Assembly: GCF_004803715.2 (NCBI RefSeq)
Contig: NZ_CP039383.2
Coordinates: forward strand, 1,736,001-1,800,000
Length of the DNA: 64,000 nt
Direction: 5' to 3'
Origin: Luteimonas yindakuii
Lineage (GTDB): Bacteria > Pseudomonadota > Gammaproteobacteria > Xanthomonadales > Xanthomonadaceae
Shown here: positions 57,301 to 64,000 of the stretch, one piece after another
Layout: each line of letters opens with the position of its first letter
Numbering within the stretch: position 1 is the stretch's first letter
Position numbers and translations under genes: made by a program
Notes under the pieces: model-generated
What the model was told of the DNA's origin: nothing
Databases searched by the model: none
Seen by the model: the letters and a program-made list of their open reading frames with translations, nothing else

Positions 57301-59148
57301 TCAGAGTTCGCGCACGACGCGGAAGCCCAGGCGTGCGTTGGTGGTGTCGCGCTGCGCTGGCGCGCGCCACGCCGAACGCGCCTGTTCGGGCGCGCTGGCC
57401 CAGGAACCACCGCGGATGACATGGGTGCGGCAGCCTGGATTCACCCACGGCGTGGCGTCGGTCGGTGCCCGGCGGTAGTTCTCGTGCCAGCAGTCGGCGA
57501 CCCACTCGCTGACGTTGCCGGCGAGATCGTGCACGCCCCAGCGGTTGGCGGCGAAGCTCGCCGCGGGCGCCGGGCCCCAGTAACCGTCACCGTAGCCGCG
57601 GAACGCATTGCTCCAATGCCGACCCGACGGCGACCGGTCCTCGCCACCGGTCAGGTTGGCGACGCCCTCCGGGATGTCGCCCGCATCGCCCCACGCGAAC
57701 GCGGTTTCGGTACCGGCGCGCAACGCGTATTCGAACTCCGCTTCGCTGGGCAGCCGGTAGCGCTGGCCGCCCTGCTCCGACAGCCAGTCGGCATATGCCG
57801 TCGCATCCACCGCGCTGACATGCAGGACCGGCGCGTTGTCGGTCGCAGCCCCGCCAAGATGGTCGTGCCGCCAGTCGACGTTGCTGCGGCGGATGAAATT
57901 GCCGCTGCGTTCGTCGTAGACCATGGAGAAACCGCGCCGCGCCGAACGCGTCTGGTAGCCGGTGGCATTCACGAAGCGCCGGTAATCGCCGACGGTCACC
58001 TCGGTGACCGCCATCGCGAAGCCGCGCTCGAAGCGGACATTGCGCTGCGGGCGCTCGGCATCGCTCGACCCGGGCTCGCCTTCCGGCGCGCCCATGGTGA
58101 AGGCGCCATGCGGGACCACCACCATGCGCGGTCCGCGGCCGCCACTGCCCAGCGCATCGGTGAACACCTGGCCGGGGCGGAACAGGCCGTAGTGCACGGC
58201 CAGGTCGATGCGCTCGCGCAGGTCCACTGCGGCCGGGTCGCCCGGCTCGGCGATGCGCAGCAGTTCTGCCAGCCGTGCGCGCGCCTGGGCAATGCCATCG
58301 TCCCCGGCCAACGCCGCGACGCCCTCGTCGCGCAGGCGGGAGATGCGCAGCGTGCGCATGCGCGAAATGCGCTCGCGTGCATCGGGCACGGTTTCCATAT
58401 CGGGGCGCAGCAGCCCGGCGTGCCCGAGCCATTGCTCCGCGCTGTCGAAATCGCCGTTGACGGCGGCCGTTTCGGCGCGCCGGATCAGCGCGCTCTCGAC
58501 CGCGGCGAGGTTCTGCATCGCGCGCGGCTGCCCGGGTGCGAGTTCCAGCGCCTCGCGCAGTTTCGGCAAGGCGCCCTCGCCGGATTCGCCAAGCCGGTCC
58601 TGCGCCAGGTCGGCCTCCGCGGTGCGGTTGAGTTCCCACAACCGGTCGGCACGGTCGAGCCGCTGCAGGTAGGCCTGGGTGTGCTCGTCGCCCGGCCAGA
58701 CATCGCGCGCGACGGCGGCGACACGGTGGGCGTTGCGCAGCGCATCGGGATCGTCGCCGCTGCCGGCCAGCGCCTCGTCGCCCAGCGCGAACAGCCGCGT
58801 GCGCGCGGTATCGAGGCCACGGCGGGCGTCACGGTCGTCGGGATCGCGCTCGACCAGTGCCAGGTAGAGCGGGATCGCGGCGTCCTCGCCTTCGTAGAGG
58901 TCGCCGGTGTCGAGCGCCTCGGCGGCACGCGCGCGCGCCTGTACGACCTCCTCCTCGTCCTCCGCCAGCGCCACCCGCGGGCGCTGCCAGCTCAATGCCG
59001 CCGCGCCCGCCTCGTCCGCGCTGATGGTGACGCTGCCCGACGCCGACGGCGACGCCGCCTCGTCCGCGGGTGGCGTGTCCGCGTCGCGCGCGCACGCGGC
59101 ACACACCAGCAGCAACAGTGGAATCACAAGGACGCGGCGACGACGCAA
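57301..59148 (-). CDS. formylglycine-generating enzyme-like (SUMF) lipoprotein with helical repeat region
   Basis: 615 residues. Hydrophobic signal LVIPLLLLVCAACARD with a possible lipid-attachment Cys. Residues ~60-330 are helical, TPR-like (LYLALVERDPDDRDARRGLD, LREALELAPGQPRAMQNLA). The C-terminal FGE-sulfatase domain (~340-615) has MVVVPHGAFTMGAP, FAMAVTEVTVGDYRRFV, RYRLPSEAEFEYALRAG, GVHDLAGNVSEWVADCW, IRGGSWASAPEQAR and ARLGFRVVREL. Cys residues are few, so true formylglycine formation is doubtful; such domains often act as binding or serine/threonine-kinase-linked modules. The start is TTG 59148 with GGAG upstream. Confidence 0.85.
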   Translation of the reverse strand: MRRRRVLVIPLLLLVCAACARDADTPPADEAASPSASGSVTISADEAGAAALSWQRPRVALAEDEEEVVQARARAAEALDTGDLYEGEDAAIPLYLALVERDPDDRDARRGLDTARTRLFALGDEALAGSGDDPDALRNAHRVAAVARDVWPGDEHTQAYLQRLDRADRLWELNRTAEADLAQDRLGESGEGALPKLREALELAPGQPRAMQNLAAVESALIRRAETAAVNGDFDSAEQWLGHAGLLRPDMETVPDARERISRMRTLRISRLRDEGVAALAGDDGIAQARARLAELLRIAEPGDPAAVDLRERIDLAVHYGLFRPGQVFTDALGSGGRGPRMVVVPHGAFTMGAPEGEPGSSDAERPQRNVRFERGFAMAVTEVTVGDYRRFVNATGYQTRSARRGFSMVYDERSGNFIRRSNVDWRHDHLGGAATDNAPVLHVSAVDATAYADWLSEQGGQRYRLPSEAEFEYALRAGTETAFAWGDAGDIPEGVANLTGGEDRSPSGRHWSNAFRGYGDGYWGPAPAASFAANRWGVHDLAGNVSEWVADCWHENYRRAPTDATPWVNPGCRTHVIRGGSWASAPEQARSAWRAPAQRDTTNARLGFRVVREL

Positions 59149-59284
59149 GCGGGGCTCCGGGGGCCTGGCGGGGTTTACGACGGCGGACGGTAGGGTGCGC
59201 CCGCGGTGCGGTCAATCGCACGTCACGGGCCATGCAGTATCTCCCGCGTCCCTGCAGGCACGCGTGCAGATGCGCCTCAGGGCC

Positions 59285-59297
59285 TACACTGGCGCGA
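59285..59297 (+). promoter_or_regulatory. -10 box TACACT implying leaderless rnd mRNA
   Basis: TACACT at 59285-59290, six bases before ATG 59297, with no Shine-Dalgarno. Start of transcription would coincide with the start codon. No -35 is evident. Confidence 0.45.
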
Positions 59298-60412
59298 TGC
59301 CTGAACCCCGAATCCAGTGGATCGACGATCCACAGACCCTGACCGCCCGCCTCGCCGATCCGCCAGCCAGCGTCGGCCTGGATACGGAATTCATCCGCGA
59401 GCGCACCTACTGGCCGCAACTGGCGCTGGTGCAGCTGGCGATCGACGGCGACATCCTGCTGGTCGACCCGCTCGTCCCCGGCATGACCGACGCGCTGCGG
59501 CCGCTGCTGCTCGACCCCGCGGTGCTCAAGGTGATGCACAGCGCGGGCGAGGACCTGATCGCCTTCAAGCACGCCTGCGATGCGGTGCCGACGCCGCTGT
59601 TCGATACCCAGGTCGCCGCGGCGATGGCCGGGATCGCCGCCGGCCTGGGCTACCAGAAGCTGGTGCAGGAGATCAACGGGGAGGCCCTGCCCAAGGGCGA
59701 GACGCGCTCGGACTGGATGCGCCGCCCACTGTCCGAATCGCAGCTCGCCTACGCCGCCGACGACGTGCGCCACCTCGCGGCATTGCACCGGGACCTCGAC
59801 GCGCGCCTGGCCGCGCTGGGTCGCCGCGCGTGGCTCGATGCGGACTGTGCCCGGCAGGTGCGCCTGGCCGACCACGACGAGGGCGAGCGCTGGCCGCACC
59901 TGTCGTTGCGCGCGGCGCAGCACCTGGAACCCGCGGCGCAGCACCGGCTGCTGCGCCTGCTGCGCTGGCGCGAGCAGTTCGCCCGCGAGCGCGACCGTCC
60001 ACGCAACTGGGTGCTCGACAACGACCTCGCCACCCTGCTCGCCCGCGACCCGCCGGGCGACGCCGCCGAACTGCAGCGCGTGCTCGACCGGCATCCGAAG
60101 TCGCCGCGCAAGCTCGCGACACAGATCCAGCAGGCACTGGACACTCCCCTGGCCGACGAGGGCGACGCGCCGCCCCCGCGCACCGAGGAGGTCGATCGCA
60201 AGGCCCTCAAGCGGTTGCAGGATGCGGTGGCCGCGCGCTCGGCGGAGCTCGGCCTGCCTGATGGCGTGCTGGCGTCGCGGCGCTGGCTGGAGGCGCTGCT
60301 GGAGCGTGGCGAATGGCCGCAGGCGCTGTCGGGCTGGCGGCGGGCACAGCTCGAACCGGTGCTGTCGCCGCTGCTCGGCGACGCCTTGCCGGCCGCCAGC
60401 CGCTCCGTATAA
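59297..60412 (+). CDS. rnd: ribonuclease D
   Basis: 371-residue DEDDy 3'-5' exonuclease for tRNA and small RNA maturation. Exo I VGLDTEFIRERTY, Exo II VMHSAGEDLIAFKH, Exo III YAADDVRHLAALH (Tyr-type). One HRDC domain at ~210-285 and a second helical region at the C-terminus. Its TAA stop lies inside a TATAAT box that probably drives the following tRNA gene. Confidence 0.95.
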   Translation: MPEPRIQWIDDPQTLTARLADPPASVGLDTEFIRERTYWPQLALVQLAIDGDILLVDPLVPGMTDALRPLLLDPAVLKVMHSAGEDLIAFKHACDAVPTPLFDTQVAAAMAGIAAGLGYQKLVQEINGEALPKGETRSDWMRRPLSESQLAYAADDVRHLAALHRDLDARLAALGRRAWLDADCARQVRLADHDEGERWPHLSLRAAQHLEPAAQHRLLRLLRWREQFARERDRPRNWVLDNDLATLLARDPPGDAAELQRVLDRHPKSPRKLATQIQQALDTPLADEGDAPPPRTEEVDRKALKRLQDAVAARSAELGLPDGVLASRRWLEALLERGEWPQALSGWRRAQLEPVLSPLLGDALPAASRSV

Positions 60413-60413
60413 T
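60386..60413 (+). promoter_or_regulatory. tRNA-Ala promoter embedded in the end of rnd
   Basis: TTGCCG (60386-60391), 16-bp spacer and a perfect TATAAT (60408-60413). The box contains the rnd stop codon TAA at 60410-60412. Transcription would begin near 60420, 17 bases before the tRNA. Confidence 0.7.
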
Positions 60414-60436
60414 GGCCCGTCGCTGAAGTTTTCCGT

Positions 60437-60512
<76 letters not shown>

Positions 60513-60523
60513 CAAACTCCCTG

Positions 60524-60560
60524 AAGGGCCCGGTTCGCATGATCCGGGCCCTTTGTTTTT
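60524..60560 (+). terminator. rho-independent terminator after tRNA-Ala
   Basis: 10-bp stem AAGGGCCCGG / CCGGGCCCTT with a 10-base loop, followed by TTGTTTTT. Its end touches the stop of the convergent transporter gene. Confidence 0.9.
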
Positions 60561-61609
60561 CAGCCTCTGCTGCCCTCGTCCGGTTCGCCGGGCACCGATG
60601 TCTCCGTATCCAGCAGCTCGCGTACGTAGAGCTTCTTGACCAGCACGTAGACGAACACCGTCAGCGGCGCGGCCAGCAGCAGGCCCGGCAGCCCGTACAG
60701 CGCGCCGAAGGCGAACAGGGCGAACAGCAGCAGTGCCGGTGGCAGCTCGACCGCGCGTTGCTGGATCAGCGGCTGGATGATGTTGCTCTCGATCTGCTGG
60801 ATGACGATATATGCCGCCAGCGTGGCCAGGCCGATCTTCGGGCTGACGGTGAACCCAAGCAGGACGCCGGGCACGGCCGCCACGATCGGGCCGATGATCG
60901 GCACGAAGTCGAGCAGGAAGGCGATCAGCGCGAGCGCGAACGCCGCCGGCACGCCCAGCATCCACAGGGCGATGCCGGTCAGCGCACCCACCAGCAGCAT
61001 CGCGACCAGCTGCCCGCCGAGCCACAGCTGCAGCGCGCGCCCGCTGGCGTCCAGCGCTTCGCCCGTGGTCAGGCGCACCGGGCGCGGCACCAGCTTCAGC
61101 AGGCCCTTGCGGTAGAGCTGCGGCTGCGCGGCCATGTAGATGCCGCCAACGAGCACCAGGAACACTTCCAGCAGGCCGCTGGTCAGGGACATCGCCATCG
61201 CCCCGGCCGTTCCGACCAGACGGCTGACATTGCCGCGCAGCGCGTCGATCTGTTCGTGGATGATCGGGCCCAGGCGGGTGGTGTCGACCCAGTCCTGGAA
61301 GGACTGTGCCGCCGCCGGCATGGTCTCGATCAGCGTGGCCAGCTCGCCCGCCGCCTGGGTACCGAACAGCGCCAGCAGCATCGACAGGCCACCGATCAGC
61401 AGCACCAGCACCACCGCCAGCGCGGCACCGTGCGGCACTGGCAGCAGCCGGCGCAGCAGGCCGGTCAACGTCAGCAATACCGCCGCGAGCACGACGCCGC
61501 CGAACACCAGCACCAGCACATGCGACAGCCTGGCAATGACGAACGCGAGGCCGACGATGGCCACGAAGATGATCACCTTGCGGGTGTAGTCGAGCAGATC
61601 GGTCGTCAT
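60560..61609 (-). CDS. AI-2E family membrane transporter
   Basis: 349 residues with about eight membrane helices. It has the family core: a central cytoplasmic/periplasmic stretch (IETMPAAAQSFQDWVDTTRL), then ALIAFLLDFVPIIGPIVAAVPGVLLG and IVIQQIESNIIQPLIQQRAVELPP. The family includes TqsA (autoinducer-2 release) and sodium/proton antiporters, so substrate is open. ATG 61609 is preferred over TTG 61615. Confidence 0.93.
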   Translation of the reverse strand: MTTDLLDYTRKVIIFVAIVGLAFVIARLSHVLVLVFGGVVLAAVLLTLTGLLRRLLPVPHGAALAVVLVLLIGGLSMLLALFGTQAAGELATLIETMPAAAQSFQDWVDTTRLGPIIHEQIDALRGNVSRLVGTAGAMAMSLTSGLLEVFLVLVGGIYMAAQPQLYRKGLLKLVPRPVRLTTGEALDASGRALQLWLGGQLVAMLLVGALTGIALWMLGVPAAFALALIAFLLDFVPIIGPIVAAVPGVLLGFTVSPKIGLATLAAYIVIQQIESNIIQPLIQQRAVELPPALLLFALFAFGALYGLPGLLLAAPLTVFVYVLVKKLYVRELLDTETSVPGEPDEGSRG

Positions 61610-61693
61610 CAGCAAGTGGCATCCAGCGCTGTTGCAGGCAGCGTTGCGACCAACTGGCCACAGGCGGCGTGCAAACGCCGTGGACGCTGCGGC

Positions 61694-61722
61694 TTGGGCA
61701 AATGGGCCGGGCGTGAGAAAAT
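61694..61722 (+). promoter_or_regulatory. promoter of tRNA-Arg
   Basis: TTGGGC (61694-61699), 17-bp spacer and GAAAAT (61717-61722), ten bases before the mature tRNA. Confidence 0.5.
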
Positions 61723-61731
61723 CGCCGCGCA

Positions 61732-61808
61732 GCCCCCGTAGCTCAGCTGGATAGAGCGTCCCCCTCCTAAGGGGAAGGTCGTGCGTTCGAATCGCGCCGG
61801 GGGCACCA
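61732..61808 (+). tRNA. tRNA-Arg (CCT)
   Basis: 77 bases with CCA encoded. Acceptor GCCCCCG/CGGGGGC perfect. Anticodon stem TCCCC/GGGGA with loop CTCCTAA gives CCT, reading the rare arginine codon AGG. T arm GTGCG-TTCGAAT-CGCGC has one G-G mismatch or shifted pair. Confidence 0.96.
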
Positions 61809-61890
61809 GCACCATCCGCATCGGCATCCTGCCGTCGCGTCAGCCTTGCCTGGCGCCGTGTGTCCCCATGTCCCGTTCCAGGAGTACTCC

Positions 61891-63426
61891 ATGACCCATC
61901 CCGTCCTCAGCGCGCTCGGCCTCGGCGAAAGCGAATCCGGCACCTTCCTCGGCGGCGGCGAATGGGCCACGGGCGATGGCGCCGGCACCCTGTCGCCGAC
62001 CAACCCCACCACCGGGGACGTGCTGGCACGGGTGAGCGCGACCACGCCCGAGCAGTACGAAACGATCGTTGCGCGCGCGCAGGAGGCCTTCAAGGTCTGG
62101 CGCAGGACGCCGGCCCCGCGCCGTGGCGAGGCGATCCGCCTCTGCGCAGAAGCACTGCGCACGCACAAGGACGCGCTCGGCTCGCTGGTCGCGCTGGAGA
62201 TGGGCAAGTCCAAGCCGGAAGGCGACGGCGAAGTGCAGGAGATGATCGACATCGGCGAGTTCGCCGTTGGCCTGTCGCGCCAGCTCTACGGCCTGACCAT
62301 GCATTCCGAGCGCCCCGGCCACCGCATGTACGAGCAGTGGCATCCGCTGGGCATCGTCGGGATCATCTCGGCGTTCAACTTCCCGGTCGCGGTGTGGGCC
62401 TGGAACTCGTTCGTGGCCGCGGTCTGCGGTGACATCTCGATCTGGAAGCCGTCGGGCAAGACCCCGCTGTCGGCGGTCGCGTCGATGCGCATCTGCAACG
62501 AGGCGCTGCGCGAAGGCGGCTTCCCCGACCTGTTCTTCCTGTTCAACGACACCGACAACGCGCTGGCCGAGCGCATGGTCGACGACCGGCGCGTGGCGAT
62601 GATCAGCTTCACCGGTTCCACGAAGGTCGGCCGCCAGGTCGGCGAACGCGTCGCGCGCCGCATGGGCCGTTCGCTGCTCGAGCTCGGCGGCAACAACGCG
62701 ATGATCGTGGAGGCTTCCGCCGACCTGAAGCTGGCGATCCCGGCGATCGTGTTCGGCGCGGTCGGCACTGCCGGCCAGCGCTGCACCACCACCCGCCGCG
62801 TCTTCATCCACGAGTCGATCCATGACGACGTGCTGGAGAAGCTGGTGTCGGCCTACGGCCAGGTGGAGAAGAAGATCGGCGATCCGACCGACCCCGCCAA
62901 CCTGATGGGCCCGCTCAACAGCGCCGACGCGGTGCAGGCCTACCTGGACGCGATCGAGAAGGCCAAGGCATCCGGCGGCACCGTCGCCACCGGCGGCAAG
63001 GCGCTGACCGATCGCAAGGGCAACTTCGTGCTGCCCACGATCATCACCGGCCTCGCCAACGATGCCGAGGTGGTGCAGACCGAAACCTTCGCGCCGATCC
63101 TCTACGTGATGAAGTACAGCGACCTCAACGAGGCGATCGCGATGCAGAACGACGTGCCGCAGGGCCTGTCGTCGTCGATCTTCACCACCGACCTGCGTTC
63201 GGCCGAGCAGTTCCTGTCCGCCTGGGGCTCGGACTGCGGCATCGCCAACGTCAACATCGGCACCTCGGGTGCGGAGATCGGCGGCGCCTTCGGCGGCGAG
63301 AAGGAAACCGGTGGTGGCCGTGAGTCGGGCTCCGACGCCTGGAGGGCCTACATGCGCCGGCAGACCAACACCATCAATTACTCCAACAACCTGCCGCTGG
63401 CACAGGGGATCAAGTTCGACCTCTGA
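61891..63426 (+). CDS. ALDH7-type aldehyde dehydrogenase (aminoadipate semialdehyde dehydrogenase-like)
   Basis: 511 residues. [15 protein letters not shown] and [12 protein letters not shown] (NAD-binding Lys), [13 protein letters not shown], general base Glu in [12 protein letters not shown], catalytic Cys in [14 protein letters not shown], and [13 protein letters not shown]. The overall pattern ([19 protein letters not shown] near the end) is that of ALDH7/antiquitin, which oxidises alpha-aminoadipic semialdehyde in lysine catabolism and betaine aldehyde in osmoprotection. AGGAG precedes ATG 61891. Its neighbours do not include other lysine genes. Confidence 0.92.
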   Translation: MTHPVLSALGLGESESGTFLGGGEWATGDGAGTLSPTNPTTGDVLARVSATTPEQYETIVARAQEAFKVWRRTPAPRRGEAIRLCAEALRTHKDALGSLVALEMGKSKPEGDGEVQEMIDIGEFAVGLSRQLYGLTMHSERPGHRMYEQWHPLGIVGIISAFNFPVAVWAWNSFVAAVCGDISIWKPSGKTPLSAVASMRICNEALREGGFPDLFFLFNDTDNALAERMVDDRRVAMISFTGSTKVGRQVGERVARRMGRSLLELGGNNAMIVEASADLKLAIPAIVFGAVGTAGQRCTTTRRVFIHESIHDDVLEKLVSAYGQVEKKIGDPTDPANLMGPLNSADAVQAYLDAIEKAKASGGTVATGGKALTDRKGNFVLPTIITGLANDAEVVQTETFAPILYVMKYSDLNEAIAMQNDVPQGLSSSIFTTDLRSAEQFLSAWGSDCGIANVNIGTSGAEIGGAFGGEKETGGGRESGSDAWRAYMRRQTNTINYSNNLPLAQGIKFDL

Positions 63427-63510
63427 CCGCACCCGGGGTGGCCGCCGCAAGCCGAAGTACGATACGGCCACGGCGGCCCTCCCCGGGCCGCCACGCCGCA
63501 GGAGCCGGAC

Positions 63511-63792
63511 ATGGATGCAATGCCCCGCCAGACCAGTGTGCTGGCCGTTCTGAGCCTGGTGTTCGGGATCCTCGGCTGGACGCTGCTGCCCGGCCTCGGC
63601 GCGATCGTGGCCGTGGTCACCGGCCATATCGCGCGTGCGGAGATCCGCCGCACACCGCAGACCCTGGAAGGCGACGGACTGGCGATTGCCGGCCTGGTGC
63701 TGGGATGGCTCGGCATCGTGCTGGGCATCGTGCTGGTGGCGCTGATGCTGCTGGTGTTCGGCGGCCTGGCGTGGCTCTCCGCGTGGGCATGA
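63511..63792 (+). CDS. DUF4190 small membrane protein
   Basis: 93 residues with two helices: [27 protein letters not shown] and [24 protein letters not shown], joined by [17 protein letters not shown]. This GHIAR...[13 protein letters not shown] pattern is the DUF4190 signature. Function unknown. AGGAG eight bases upstream. A 26-codon ORF overlaps its stop (63789-63869), probably chance. Confidence 0.9.
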   Translation: MDAMPRQTSVLAVLSLVFGILGWTLLPGLGAIVAVVTGHIARAEIRRTPQTLEGDGLAIAGLVLGWLGIVLGIVLVALMLLVFGGLAWLSAWA

Positions 63793-63874
63793 CCGTGCCG
63801 ACCACCTTCCGCGCACTGCCGACCCTCGACACCTCCGCGCGCGCCCGCACGCGGCCCCAGGAGCGCTGAGCCGC

Positions 63875-64000
63875 ATGTATCCGCTTGGCCGCCGCCTGCT
63901 GTTCTCCTTCGATGCGGAACGCGCGCATGGGCTGGGGCTCGCGGCGCTGGACATGGCGTACCGGACCGGCACCACCGGCCTGGTCGCACGCAAGGTGAAA
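63875..64000 (+). CDS. pyrD: dihydroorotate dehydrogenase (quinone), 5' part
   Basis: Only the first 42 codons are in the window: [19 protein letters not shown] continues [13 protein letters not shown]. This is the N-terminal membrane-associating helix typical of class 2 PyrD, which passes electrons to ubiquinone in pyrimidine synthesis. AGGAG lies 12 bases upstream, rather far. The gene continues past the window edge. Confidence 0.85.
   Translation, partial: MYPLGRRLLFSFDAERAHGLGLAALDMAYRTGTTGLVARKVK

Noticed and set aside
63789..63869. 26-codon ORF overlapping the DUF4190 stop (ATGA)
   Set aside because: Short, Arg/Thr-rich, no ribosome binding site of its own; its stop region supplies the pyrD ribosome binding site. 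Chance overlap is likely.

Overview
The window is a high-GC, densely packed stretch of a gammaproteobacterial chromosome. Several features point to the Xanthomonadaceae (Lysobacteraceae), close to Xanthomonas, Lysobacter or Luteimonas. These are the arginine pathway that runs through N-acetylcitrulline (AOTCase plus N-acetylcitrulline deacetylase), an acetylglutamate kinase/synthase fusion, a his operon headed by a TrpR-like regulator, a FimX-like protein, and -10 boxes of the TAGAAT/TAGACT type. I see no prophage, insertion sequence or CRISPR array. The genus is inference; no search was run.

Layout. 1-7.4 kb: a 47-residue Gln-rich microprotein, a spermidine-synthase-like enzyme, a MASE2 diguanylate cyclase, a UbiH/UbiM-type hydroxylase broken by a frameshift, an S4 RNA-binding protein, a translationally coupled trio (N-formylglutamate amidohydrolase, HExxxH QEGLA metallopeptidase, glutathione-synthetase-like ATP-grasp ligase), and PhnA/YjdM. 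7.5-15.1 kb (minus): the complete his operon hisG-D-C-B-H-A-F-IE behind its regulator, with a palindromic operator over the promoter. 15.3-19.0 kb (minus): hisS, an unusually long histidine ammonia-lyase-like gene and a small membrane protein. 19.2-25.0 kb: tRNA-Pro and a pgaABCD exopolysaccharide operon, followed by a GGDEF gene. 27.3-34.9 kb (minus): argH, argC, argB/A, argE', argG and argF', preceded by what reads as a full transcription attenuator with an Arg-codon leader peptide.

35.5-43.5 kb (mostly plus): cysS, sufE, an MFS exporter, a glycosyltransferase, a cysteine-less DksA with a histone-H1-like tail, yidD, dihydroorotase and an M23 peptidase. 43.5-48.1 kb (minus): folE2, a squalene/phytoene-synthase-like gene, gph, ubiG and mtaD. 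48.1-53.1 kb: hairpin repeats, efp diverging from epmB, fimX-like and htpX. 53.2-56.3 kb: gluQ and a phbB-phaR-phbB PHA cluster. 56.3-64 kb: an M48 peptidase, a formylglycine-generating-enzyme-like lipoprotein, rnase D, tRNA-Ala(CGC), an AI-2E-family transporter, tRNA-Arg(CCT), an ALDH7-type dehydrogenase, a DUF4190 protein and the start of pyrD.

How the genes work together. Histidine and arginine synthesis are each in one contiguous transcription unit with visible regulation: repressor/operator for his, attenuation for arg. Three c-di-GMP proteins (two GGDEF proteins and the FimX-like protein) share the window with the poly-N-acetylglucosamine operon, consistent with biofilm and pilus control. 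The two strongest candidates for something undescribed are the arginine attenuator at 34.7-34.9 kb and the amidohydrolase/metallopeptidase/ligase trio at 4.0-7.1 kb.
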